Source of the DNA: DATBDE01 sp045805605
GTDB lineage: Bacteria > Actinomycetota > Thermoleophilia > Solirubrobacterales > Solirubrobacteraceae
NCBI GenBank assembly: GCA_045805605.1
Contig: JBJMKX010000022.1
Location: forward strand, 1-64,000
Reading direction: 5' to 3'
DNA: 64,000 nt
The notes below the pieces were generated by a model that had not been told where the DNA came from, did not search any database, and worked only from the letters and a program-made list of their open reading frames with translations. A program made the translations under genes and the position numbers. Below, in pieces: positions 8,770 through 16,538 of the stretch (positions are counted from its first letter, which is position 1; every line of letters starts with the position of its first letter).

Positions 8770-9183
8770 ATGCAGAACCAGACCGACATCGGCAACGCGG
8801 TCAAGCCCTTCTACGGACGCAAGGCAGGCAACCGCCTGACGGCGCTCCTCAAGGAGCACATCAACACGGCGGTCGCGGTCCTTCAGGCTGCCGCGTCCGG
8901 CGACAGTCAGGCGGTCGCGACAGCCAAGGCGGCGTTCTTCGCCAACGGCGATCAGGTGGCGCGGTTACTGCACGGGGCCAATCCACGCCACTGGTCCTTG
9001 CACGCGATGCAGAGGATGATGCGAACCCACCTCAACCAGGTCATCGCCCTGGCGGTGGATCAGCTCCGGGGCGACTATGCGGCGGCGATCCGCCTCTACG
9101 ACGCCTACATCGCCCATATCCTCGACATGGCCGACATGCTCAGCATCGGGATCATGCAGCAGTTTCCAGAGAAGTTCCGTTGA
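8770..9183 (+). CDS. Conserved helical protein, N-terminus apparently lost
   Basis: The 137 residues from the ATG at 8770 match a conserved actinobacterial protein of unknown function, recognisable from NQTDIGNAVKPFYG, LTALLKEHI, GANPRHW, MMRTHL and the closing DMADMLSIGIMQQFPEKFR. Coding similarity continues upstream in the same frame to about 8713 (AIVDFVGGVPDAQLAIARLM), and a strong AAGGAGAGG lies at 8694-8702, yet no ATG, GTG or TTG follows it. The family normally begins with a further stretch containing a W-TR motif, which is missing. Either the 5' end was replaced and the protein starts late, or it uses a non-standard start; it may be non-functional. Confidence 0.6.
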   Translation: MQNQTDIGNAVKPFYGRKAGNRLTALLKEHINTAVAVLQAAASGDSQAVATAKAAFFANGDQVARLLHGANPRHWSLHAMQRMMRTHLNQVIALAVDQLRGDYAAAIRLYDAYIAHILDMADMLSIGIMQQFPEKFR

Positions 9184-9296
9184 CCACAGGCGCGGGCATC
9201 GCGGCGCACGACCGGCGCATGCACGCGATGCTCGCGGAGCCGGCAAAGAACGAGGCGACGGTGGGCGAGCCGGTTCCTTCGGCCACAGCATCGACT

Positions 9297-9342
9297 GTTG
9301 TGGCGGTTTCGTCCACCGTGGGTTCGAATCCCAGCCCCTCCG
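9297..9342 (+). pseudogene. 3' fragment of a tRNA-Ser gene
   Basis: A T-arm (stem/loop at 9318-9334 with loop TTCGAAT), the acceptor 3' strand CCCCTCC at 9335-9341 and discriminator G at 9342 are present. They are preceded by a long variable arm (GTGG...CCAC) as in tRNA-Ser. The T-loop and acceptor end match the intact tRNA-Ser at 35111-35200. The 5' acceptor strand GGAGGGG, the D arm and a proper anticodon arm cannot be found upstream, so this is a truncated copy. Such 3' tRNA ends are often left by integration of mobile elements. Confidence 0.62.
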
Positions 9343-9388
9343 CTTCAGAGCCTTGATCCCTGCGATTCGTTGAGGAGGGCCGTTAGCG

Positions 9389-11323
9389 ATGCAGTTCTAT
9401 CTCAACGGTTACCGGCCTGGCGACCCGTTGGTCGCGGACGCTCATCCGTCGGTCGCGGAGCGGTCGGGAGCCGTGCCGGAGGAGCTCGACGTCCTGATCG
9501 TCGGGTGCGGTCCGGCCGGGTTGGTCCTGGCTGCGCAGATGGCGAGCTTCACCGAGATCAGGACCGCGGTCATCGACCGCAAGGACGGTCCGCTCGAGGT
9601 TGGCCAGGCCGACGGAGTCGCCTGTCGCACCGTCGAGATGTTCGAGGCATTGGGGCTCGCCGGTCGGCTGGTGAGCGAGGCCTATTGGGTCAACGAGGTC
9701 AGCTTCTGGCGACCGGATCCCGAAGACCCGACGCGGATCGCGCGTACCGGACGCATCCAGGACACCGAACCGGGCTTGTCGGAGTTCCCCCACGTGATTG
9801 TCAACCAGGCGCGGATGCTCGCCTACCTCCTGGATCACATGGAGCGGTCTCCCACCCGGCTGGCGCCGATCTACGGCCTGCAGGCGCGTGACGTGGAAGT
9901 CGACACCAGCGGCTCGTCGAAGTACCCGGTGACGGTCACCGTGCAGCACATGAAGGGGCTGGAGGCGACGGGGGAGAGCTCGATCATCCGCGCCAAGTAC
10001 GTCGTCGGGTGCGAGGGCTCGCGCAGCCGCACCCGGACCGCGATCGGCCGCGAGCTGGCCGGCGACGCGACGGACGAGTCCTGGGGCGTGATGGATGTCC
10101 TGGCGGTCACCGACTTCCCGGACATCCGGGTCAAGGCCGCGATCTCCGCGAGCCAGGGCAACATCCTCATCATCCCGCGTGAGGGCGGCTACCTCGTCCG
10201 GTTGTACATCGAGCTCAACCGGGTCGGCGAGACGGACAGGCTCGACAACCGGAGTGTCACCCCGGAGATGCTGGCCGAGGTCGCGAATCGGATCCTTTAC
10301 CCGTACACCATCGACGTGAGGCAGGTCGGATGGTGGTCGGTATACGAGATCGGCCAGCGACTATGCGAGAAGTTCGACGACGTGCCGGCGGAGGAGGTGG
10401 CCAGCCGCCGACCCCGGGTGTTCATCGCGGGCGATGCCTGCCACACGCACAGCGCCAAGGCCGGTCAGGGCATGAACGTGTCCATGGCCGATACCTGGAA
10501 CCTCGCCTGGAAGCTGGCGTCGGTCCTTCGGGGAACGGCCAGACCCGAGCTGCTGCACAGCTATTCGCAGGAGCGGCAGGCGACCGCCAAGGAGCTCATT
10601 GATTTCGACCGCGAGTTCTCCAGGTTGTTCCGCAGTCGCGGGAACGGGTCCGCTGAGGCCGAGGGAGACGGCGTCGACCCCGAGCAATTCCAGGAGTACT
10701 TCGTCGCTCAAGGCCGCTTCACCGCAGGCGTTGCAACCCGCTACGCCCCCTCGATGATCACCGCGGAAGCGACGTTCCAGCAGCTCGCGGAGGGGTTCCC
10801 GCTCGGAATGCGGTTCCACTCGGCCCCGGTCGTCCGGCTGGCCGATGCCAAGCGGGTCCACCTCGGTCACGTCGCGCGCGCCGATGGCGCCTGGCGCCTC
10901 TACCTCTTTGCCGACGACACCGACCCGACGAGTGCAAACTCCCGCGCCAGGGCGTTGTGCGACTTCCTGGCGTCCGACACCTCTCCGACCGAGCGCTTCA
11001 CGCCCGCGGGTGCCGAACCCGATTCGGTCATCGACGTGCGGGCCATCTTCCAGCAGAGCCATCGTGAGCTGGCCGTCGAACGTATGCCGCCGGTCCTGCT
11101 ACCGCGAAAGGGTCGCTTCGGCCTGATCGACTACGAGAAGATGTTCTGCCCGGACCCGGACGCCGATGACATCTTCGACCTGCGAGGCGTGAACCGCGAG
11201 ACGGGATGCGTGGTCGTCGTCCGCCCCGACCAGTACGTGTCACATGTCCTCCCCCTCGACGGACACCAGGCACTGGCCGACTTCTTCGCCACCATCCTGA
11301 TCGACAAGCGAACCGGGCGGTAG
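9389..11323 (+). CDS. mobA: FAD aromatic hydroxylase, 3-hydroxybenzoate 4-monooxygenase-like
   Basis: A 644-residue single-component flavoprotein hydroxylase. It opens MQFYLNGYRPGDP and shows the FAD fold DVLIVGCGPAGLVLAAQ, the QADGVACRTVEMFEA substrate region, the WGVMDVLAVTDFPD segment, the second FAD motif RVFIAGDACHTHSAKAGQG, and a C-terminal thioredoxin-like phenol-hydroxylase dimerisation domain ending in VVVRPDQYVSHVLPL. These agree closely along the length with MobA of Comamonas, which hydroxylates 3-hydroxybenzoate to protocatechuate with NADPH and oxygen. Substrate remains an inference, since related enzymes hydroxylate phenol. No protocatechuate ring-cleavage genes are nearby; the gene stands alone beside a tRNA fragment. 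Confidence 0.85.
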   Translation: MQFYLNGYRPGDPLVADAHPSVAERSGAVPEELDVLIVGCGPAGLVLAAQMASFTEIRTAVIDRKDGPLEVGQADGVACRTVEMFEALGLAGRLVSEAYWVNEVSFWRPDPEDPTRIARTGRIQDTEPGLSEFPHVIVNQARMLAYLLDHMERSPTRLAPIYGLQARDVEVDTSGSSKYPVTVTVQHMKGLEATGESSIIRAKYVVGCEGSRSRTRTAIGRELAGDATDESWGVMDVLAVTDFPDIRVKAAISASQGNILIIPREGGYLVRLYIELNRVGETDRLDNRSVTPEMLAEVANRILYPYTIDVRQVGWWSVYEIGQRLCEKFDDVPAEEVASRRPRVFIAGDACHTHSAKAGQGMNVSMADTWNLAWKLASVLRGTARPELLHSYSQERQATAKELIDFDREFSRLFRSRGNGSAEAEGDGVDPEQFQEYFVAQGRFTAGVATRYAPSMITAEATFQQLAEGFPLGMRFHSAPVVRLADAKRVHLGHVARADGAWRLYLFADDTDPTSANSRARALCDFLASDTSPTERFTPAGAEPDSVIDVRAIFQQSHRELAVERMPPVLLPRKGRFGLIDYEKMFCPDPDADDIFDLRGVNRETGCVVVVRPDQYVSHVLPLDGHQALADFFATILIDKRTGR

Positions 11324-11327
11324 GTCC

Positions 11328-12242
11328 CTAGCTCCGCTCGCGCAGCAGCGCGCGCAGGTCCGCCACCGGCCCCAGGTGCCGCAGCTTGTCCGGATTGGCG
11401 ATCGCGCTCACGCCCTGGATCTGGCCCTCTGCCACGTCGAGGATCATCACGCTGATCAGCCTGCCCCCGCCGTCGAAGAACAGCGCACCTGGTTGTCCGT
11501 TGATCTCCTGGCGGCGCGTGCCGAGGCCGCGGACGCGGGCGGCGAGGTGCATCCACCCCTTCATCAGCGTGCGCGCCACCCTGGCGCGGCCGTGGAGCGC
11601 ATGTTTGAGGGCGGGCGCCTTGCCGCCGCCGTCGCCGCGGAGCACCACGTCGTGAGCCAGCAGCTCCTCAAGCCCTTGGAGATCGCCCTCCTCGGCGGCC
11701 GCGAAGAAGCGGTTCGCGAGCTCGTTCCGCTGCTCGCGCGAGGCCTCGAACCGGGGGCGCCGCTCTTCCACGTGGCGACGGGCCCGTGTGGCGAGCTGGC
11801 GGGCGTTCTGCTCGCTCGTGCCGACGATGTCCGCGATCCGGTCGTACGGCTCGTCGAAGACTTCGCGCAGCAAGAACGCGGCGCGCTGCTCGGGCGACAG
11901 GCTCTCGAGGAGGACCAGGAAGGCGAGCGACAGCGAGTCCGCCATCTCGGCCTTGCGGGCGGGATCGTCGTCGGCGCTCGTCACGAGCGGCTCCGGCAAC
12001 CACTCGCCCACGTACGTCTCGCGCCGGACCCCAGCCGAGCGGAGATGGTCGAGCGAGAGCCGCGAGACCACCGTCGACAGGTAAGCGCGGGGAGACTCAA
12101 TCCGTTGGCCACCCGCGCGCGCCCGATGAAGGCGCAGGAACGCCTCCTGCACCACATCCTCCGCCTCGCTCACGCTGCCCAGCATCCGGTAGGCGATGGC
12201 GAACGCCGACGGGCCGAGCTCGTCGAACTCCTGCTCGATCAT
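11328..12242 (-). CDS. sigJ: ECF41-type sigma factor (SigJ-like) with SnoaL-like C-terminus
   Basis: A 304-residue extracytoplasmic-function sigma factor. Region 2 is seen in GSVSEAEDVVQEAFLRLHRA, region 4 in LSPEQRAAFLLREVFDEP followed by a helix-turn-helix (IADIVGTSEQNARQLATRAR), and a C-terminal SnoaL-like domain of about 110 residues contains the ECF41 hallmarks RGDGGGKA and NPDKLRHLG. In this group the fused domain replaces a separate anti-sigma factor and controls activity. It lies four bases downstream of a nucleotide-sugar-epimerase-like gene that has a perfect ECF41 promoter, so it is probably autoregulated as the second gene of that operon. The inducing signal is unknown. Confidence 0.9.
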   Translation of the reverse strand: MIEQEFDELGPSAFAIAYRMLGSVSEAEDVVQEAFLRLHRARAGGQRIESPRAYLSTVVSRLSLDHLRSAGVRRETYVGEWLPEPLVTSADDDPARKAEMADSLSLAFLVLLESLSPEQRAAFLLREVFDEPYDRIADIVGTSEQNARQLATRARRHVEERRPRFEASREQRNELANRFFAAAEEGDLQGLEELLAHDVVLRGDGGGKAPALKHALHGRARVARTLMKGWMHLAARVRGLGTRRQEINGQPGALFFDGGGRLISVMILDVAEGQIQGVSAIANPDKLRHLGPVADLRALLRERS

Positions 12243-12246
12243 CGCT

Positions 12247-13209
12247 CTACCCGAGTCCCTGTGCGAAGCCCTGGCGCCAGCTGGGATAGCGCGGGTGCCA
12301 GCCGAAGTCGCGCTTGGCCTTCTCGTTTGAGGCTCCCCGCGCCTCGGTCATCATGAGCGTCGCCATCTCACCGGCCGCCAGCCGGCCCAGCCAGCGGGGG
12401 ACATGCCTCGGCGGCTTGGCGCCCAGCGCGCTTGCCAGCACCGGCAGCCACTCGCGCACGGGTGCGGGCTCGTCGTCAACGACGTAGTAGACGCCCGACC
12501 GGCCGCGCTCGACCGCGGTGGCGGTGGCCGCCGCCGCGTCTTCGATCTGGATGTGCGACCAGACGCCGCCACCGTCGCCGATGATCGGGAACCGACGCTT
12601 GCGGACCGGGGCCGCCATCACCGCATCCGGAGCCAGGCTGATCGAGGTCCCTGGACCGTAGAAGCCGCCATAGCGCAACGCGAGACCTTCGCCCCACTCG
12701 ATCGTCGTCACCGCCCGCTCGAGATGCAGGAGCGCCTGCACTACCGGCTGCAGCGCCCCCGGCGGATCGGGATCCAGCGGATCGGCCTCGGTCAGAATCG
12801 GCCCGCCCGTGTGAGCCCACCGGAACGCCCCGAAGCTCTGCGCCACGAAGCGCCGCGCCCCCACCGCCCGGCCGGCCGCCAGGAGATGGTCCGTGGCCTC
12901 GGTGCGCAGGCGGTTGGTCAGGATCGCCCCGCTGAAGCGCTCGGGATGCCGCGCGTCACGGATGCTCATCTTCCCGGACAGCGCCGTGAGCTGATGCACG
13001 ATCACCTCGGGCTCGGCGGACGCCACCGCCTGCGCGACCGCGTCGGGATCCAGGGCGTCGGCGACGACCGGGTGCGCCCCCAGGCTGCGCACCAGGTCCT
13101 GCTTCGACGCGCTCCTGGTCATTCCCACCACGTCGTGGCCTCGCGCCACCAGCTGCGGAACAAGTGCCCTACCGAGAACGCCCGTGGCGCCCGCTACGAA
13201 GATCTGCAT
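12247..13209 (-). CDS. NAD-dependent epimerase/dehydratase family protein (ECF41 partner)
   Basis: A 320-residue short-chain dehydrogenase of the extended type. It has an N-terminal MQIFVAGATGVLGRALVPQL nucleotide fold, an ALRYGGFYGPGTS substrate segment, and a C-terminal region with FGWHPRYPSWRQGF typical of NAD-dependent epimerase-like proteins. The first gene of ECF41 operons is characteristically a carboxymuconolactone decarboxylase, oxidoreductase or epimerase, which fits its place before the sigma gene. The ATG at 13209 is chosen because AGGAG lies six bases upstream and the dinucleotide-binding motif then begins at residue 2. The real substrate is unknown. Confidence 0.86.
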   Translation of the reverse strand: MQIFVAGATGVLGRALVPQLVARGHDVVGMTRSASKQDLVRSLGAHPVVADALDPDAVAQAVASAEPEVIVHQLTALSGKMSIRDARHPERFSGAILTNRLRTEATDHLLAAGRAVGARRFVAQSFGAFRWAHTGGPILTEADPLDPDPPGALQPVVQALLHLERAVTTIEWGEGLALRYGGFYGPGTSISLAPDAVMAAPVRKRRFPIIGDGGGVWSHIQIEDAAAATATAVERGRSGVYYVVDDEPAPVREWLPVLASALGAKPPRHVPRWLGRLAAGEMATLMMTEARGASNEKAKRDFGWHPRYPSWRQGFAQGLG

Positions 13210-13241
13210 GACTGCTCCTCTCGAATCAATTGCCTCCATGA

Positions 13242-13268
13242 GACGAGATAGAGGCAACGCCTGTGACA
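13242..13268 (-). promoter_or_regulatory. ECF41 autoregulated promoter
   Basis: On the reverse strand TGTCACA (13268-13262) is followed after exactly 16 bases by CGTC (13245-13242), the reported ECF41 promoter consensus TGTCACA-N16-CGTC. It points at the epimerase gene whose ATG is 33 bases further on, with SigJ-like factor encoded second. This supports autoregulation. Confidence 0.8.
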
Positions 13269-13322
13269 GTTCCCGGCGCTCGGGAGCGTTCGCAACGTGA
13301 GCGACGGATCCCGTCCTCTACG

Positions 13323-13652
13323 ATGCGTGAGATGGGGAAGGGGACGGAGGACCGGCGGCGTCGGTTGGCGCTGTACGTGCTCTGCGTCGGCATGCTGATG
13401 ATCGTCCTGGATGCGACGATCGTCAACGTCGCCCTGCCCACGATCCAGAAGGACCTCGGCTTCTCGCAGAACGACCTCGCGTGGGTGGTCAACGCGTACC
13501 TGATCGCCTTCGGCGGCCTGCTGCTGCCCGTCGTGCGCCCACGCGTTCGAGCCATCCCCCTGCCCGCCGATGCGGTGCCGGGCGGCGGCTGCGTCGAGAC
13601 CGGGATGCGCGTCGTGATCGGTTGCGGCGGCTGCGCCGGCTCGTCGGCGTAG
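13323..13652 (+). pseudogene. N-terminal stub of an MFS (DHA2) transporter
   Basis: From the ATG at 13323 the frame encodes a basic leader and then LYVLCVGMLMIVLDATIVNV, ALPTIQKDLGFSQNDLAWVV and NAYLIAFGGLLL. This is the first one and a half membrane helices of a 14-helix drug:proton antiporter, including the D-x-TIVNVALP motif. After about 13529 the family match stops abruptly: the expected GGRLGDxxGRR loop is absent and the remaining residues are unrelated. The gene is thus a truncated remnant of a normally 450-500 residue protein. The next gene lies on the other strand 11 bases beyond, so a deletion probably joined them. Confidence 0.72.
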
Positions 13653-13663
13653 ACGGCCGCGCG

Positions 13664-15364
13664 CTACTCCGCTGCCGCACGTCGACGATTGAGCGCCGCG
13701 TGCATCGAGCGAACGACCAGGGCACCGTCTCCGACGGCCGAAGCCACCCGCTTGGTCGAGCCACTTCGGACATCCCCGGTGGCAAAGATGTCCGGTCGGG
13801 TGGTCTCCAGGAGTAACGGCTGGTGGTCGCTGCCTTCTCGGTGCTCGGTGAACCTCGGATGACGCTGCGCGTCCTCGCCGGTAACGATGAACCCCTTGTC
13901 GTCGAGACCGATGAGGCCGCCGAGGTCCTCGGTGCGCGGCGAGGCCCCGATCATGGCGAAGACACCCGTGGCGTTCAGCCGGTGCTCGATCTTGTCGCGG
14001 CAGGCGACCGTGACCGCCTCGAGCTCATCGCCGCCGTGGAGTTCCTTGAGCTCGCATCCCTCCCAGATCTCGACATTGCGGGCGGCCTCGATCCGATCGA
14101 TGAGGTAGCGCGACATCGTCGCGGTCAACGATCGTCGCACGACGAGGTAGATCCGCCGCGCGTGGGAGGCCAGGTTCACCACCGCCTGCCCGGCCGAGTT
14201 GCCGCCGCCGACCACGACAATGTCTTCGGCCGCCGCTTGGAGGGCCTCGAGGTGAGTCGCGGCGTAGTAGAGGCCCTGGCCCTCGAAGCGCTGGGCTCCC
14301 TCGGCCGGCAGGCGGCGGTAGTCGGCCCCGACGGCGAGGACGACGAAGCGCGCGCGCACCCGCTGATCGTCGGCGAGCACCAGCGGCCGCATGCCATCGG
14401 TCTCGGACACCGAGAACCGACAGCCTCCGTGAGCGCTTGAGATGACGGCCCCGAACTTCCACGCTTGTAGCGTCGCCCGTTGCGTCAGGTCTGATCCGGA
14501 CAGACCGGTCGGAAAGCCAAGGTAGTTCTCGATCCGATCGCTGGTTCCCGCCTGCCCTCCCGGGGCGAAGCGCTCGATGACCAGCGTGGAGAGGCCCTCC
14601 GACGAGGCGTACACGGCGGTGGCCAACCCCGCGGGTCCAGCCCCGAGAACCACGACATCAAAGGTCCTTTGATCGACCTTCGCACGCAGGCCGAGCTCAT
14701 CGGCGACCTGGGTGACCGTCGGACGCCGAAGCACGCTGTGGGTGCGGACGAGGACGGGGCACTCGTCGGCGCCGATGCCAAGCCGGTCGAGCAGAGCCTT
14801 GCTTTCGGCGTCGGTGTCGATGTCGTGCCAGCTGAAGGGAACGAGATTGCGCTCGAGCAACTCGCGGATCGCGAAGGCATCGCCCGACGAGCGTTTGCCG
14901 ATGAGCCGTTCGTAGCCGTAGCCCTGACCTTTCAACCACTCGCGACGCGTGACCATGGTGCGCAGGAGGAGGTCGCCGAGCTCCGCGGCACCGGCAACCA
15001 GCCGGCGCAGTGCATCGGGAGCCAGGACCAGCAGCGACGTCTCCTCGGCAACGACGCCGCGGGCGATGGTCGGCTCACCGGTGAACATCGAGATGTCGCC
15101 GATGAACGTGCCTGGCTGACATTGCGTGAAGTAGTGATCGCCGTCGGGTTGGCGGTCGATGATGTCGACCGCTCCCGATAGGACGACGTAGAACGGCGTA
15201 TCTCGCTGTCCCTGCTCGAAGAGGGTCTCACCCGGGGAGAATGAGCGGGTCTCGGCGCGTTCCGCCATCTGTTCGACCTGAGCCGCCGTGAGCCGTGGGA
15301 ACAGCGTCGGATCGTCCGGGTCCAGGAAGCCGGGGACCGGGGGCGGTGAGGTGTATTGGCTCAT
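13664..15364 (-). CDS. cNMP-binding domain fused to thioredoxin-reductase-like flavoprotein
   Basis: A 566-residue fusion. Residues of about 20-140 form a cyclic-nucleotide-binding-like domain (RSFSPGETLFEQGQ, FYVVLSGAVDIID, GTFIGDISMFTGEPTIARGV), then a short thioredoxin/glutaredoxin-like linker region (VPFSWHDIDTDAESKALLDR), then a thioredoxin-reductase-like FAD/NAD part (VVVLGAGPAGLATAVYA, ENYLGFPTGLSG, IVVVGGGNSAGQA, IFATGDVRSG). At the place of the CATC redox centre it reads YAATH, so it cannot work as a classical thioredoxin reductase. Similar fused proteins occur in actinobacteria and proteobacteria without known function. A ligand-gated NAD(P)H oxidoreductase is plausible. It is divergent from the sirtuin gene. 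Confidence 0.85.
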   Translation of the reverse strand: MSQYTSPPPVPGFLDPDDPTLFPRLTAAQVEQMAERAETRSFSPGETLFEQGQRDTPFYVVLSGAVDIIDRQPDGDHYFTQCQPGTFIGDISMFTGEPTIARGVVAEETSLLVLAPDALRRLVAGAAELGDLLLRTMVTRREWLKGQGYGYERLIGKRSSGDAFAIRELLERNLVPFSWHDIDTDAESKALLDRLGIGADECPVLVRTHSVLRRPTVTQVADELGLRAKVDQRTFDVVVLGAGPAGLATAVYASSEGLSTLVIERFAPGGQAGTSDRIENYLGFPTGLSGSDLTQRATLQAWKFGAVISSAHGGCRFSVSETDGMRPLVLADDQRVRARFVVLAVGADYRRLPAEGAQRFEGQGLYYAATHLEALQAAAEDIVVVGGGNSAGQAVVNLASHARRIYLVVRRSLTATMSRYLIDRIEAARNVEIWEGCELKELHGGDELEAVTVACRDKIEHRLNATGVFAMIGASPRTEDLGGLIGLDDKGFIVTGEDAQRHPRFTEHREGSDHQPLLLETTRPDIFATGDVRSGSTKRVASAVGDGALVVRSMHAALNRRRAAAE

Positions 15365-15544
15365 GCTCGCAAGGGTTGGAGGGACTACGCGACGGCAGGG
15401 TAGGACCAGACGCGAGCGCGATCCGCGCGCCCGATCCTGGAGAAGGGCTAGCAGATGGTCGCGAGAGACCTCGCACCGGTACGCCGCGCGAATTGGTGGC
15501 GGCAGCGCACGAGCCCGTCGTCGTCGGCGGCATACTCAGCAACG

Positions 15545-16384
15545 ATGTCGCTCGCCGTCGAGTCCAAGCTCGACGCCCTCGCCGGGTTACTGGGCTCTGC
15601 GCGTAACGTGCTGGTGCTTACGGGCGCCGGGATGTCGACTGATTCGGGGATCCCGGATTATCGCGGGCCCGACGGGGCGCGGCGGGTCACACCGGTGCAG
15701 TACCACGAGTTCGTCCGTTCGGCGGACATGCGCCGCCGCTATTGGGCTCGTGCCTTCGTGGGCTGGCGCCGTTTCGCGACGGTGGAGTCGAATGCCGGCC
15801 ACCGCGCGATCGCTCGCTTGCAGACCGTCGGCGCGCTTGGCGCGGTGATCACGCAGAACGTCGACGGGCTTCACCAGGCGGCAGGCAGCCGCGACGTCGT
15901 GGAGCTGCATGGGACGTTGGCGAGGGTGGTCTGCCTCGCCTGCGGCGCACGCAGTCGGCGAGGGTCGCTGAACGCGCGGACCCGCGAGCTCAACCCTCAT
16001 TTTGCTCCCGCCGACCGCGACCTCCGACCTGACGGCGACATCGAGCTCGCCGAGAGCGACGTCGCCCGCTTCGTGGTCCCGCCCTGTCGGTGCTGCGGCT
16101 CAGACCTGCTCAAGCCCGACGTCGTGTTCTTCGGCGAGTCGGTTCCGAAGTCCCGCGTCACGGCCTGTTGCCGGCTGACCGACGCCGCCGACGCGCTGCT
16201 CGTCCTCGGGTCCTCGCTGCGCGTGTACTCCGGCTACCGGTTCGTGCGCCGAGCGGCCGAGCGCGGAATCCCGGTGGCGATCGTCACTCGCGGCCCGAGC
16301 CGCGGAGATCCAATCGCCACCGTTCGCCTGGACGCGGCGCTCGGCCAAGTGCTGCCCGCCCTCGCCGACCGCCTGGCCGATTAG
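15545..16384 (+). CDS. Sir2-family NAD-dependent protein deacylase
   Basis: A 279-residue sirtuin with VLTGAGMSTDSGIPDYRGP, the TQNVDGLHQAAGS loop and the catalytic histidine in VELHGT. A zinc site is formed by CLAC and, after an insert, CRCC. The NAD-binding tail has VLGSSLRVYSGYRF. The GIPDYRGP and the long zinc-module insert place it with class II (SIRT4-like) enzymes, which remove acyl or transfer ADP-ribosyl groups using NAD. The ATG at 15545 gives the family start; upstream in-frame sequence looks non-coding. It is divergent from the cNMP/TrxR-like fusion and followed by a VOC gene. Substrates are unknown. Confidence 0.88.
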   Translation: MSLAVESKLDALAGLLGSARNVLVLTGAGMSTDSGIPDYRGPDGARRVTPVQYHEFVRSADMRRRYWARAFVGWRRFATVESNAGHRAIARLQTVGALGAVITQNVDGLHQAAGSRDVVELHGTLARVVCLACGARSRRGSLNARTRELNPHFAPADRDLRPDGDIELAESDVARFVVPPCRCCGSDLLKPDVVFFGESVPKSRVTACCRLTDAADALLVLGSSLRVYSGYRFVRRAAERGIPVAIVTRGPSRGDPIATVRLDAALGQVLPALADRLAD

Positions 16385-16538
16385 TCCCGCGCATCGCGCG
16401 CCAGCGCCTCCGTAGGAGCGCATGTGACGCGCCAGAGGGCCGCGAAGCGCGCGTCCGGGGAGGCTCGTGCTGCGGATGCCCGAGCTGAATCAGCGGATAG
16501 GGTCGGGCCAGCCTGTTGCAACCGCAACCGGAGCATCA

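Noticed and set aside
15545..16384. Sirtuin at 15545 as part of a defence system like the SIR2 gene at 56719
   Set aside because: It has the zinc cysteines and class II deacylase motifs, and its neighbours are metabolic or regulatory, so it is an ordinary sirtuin.
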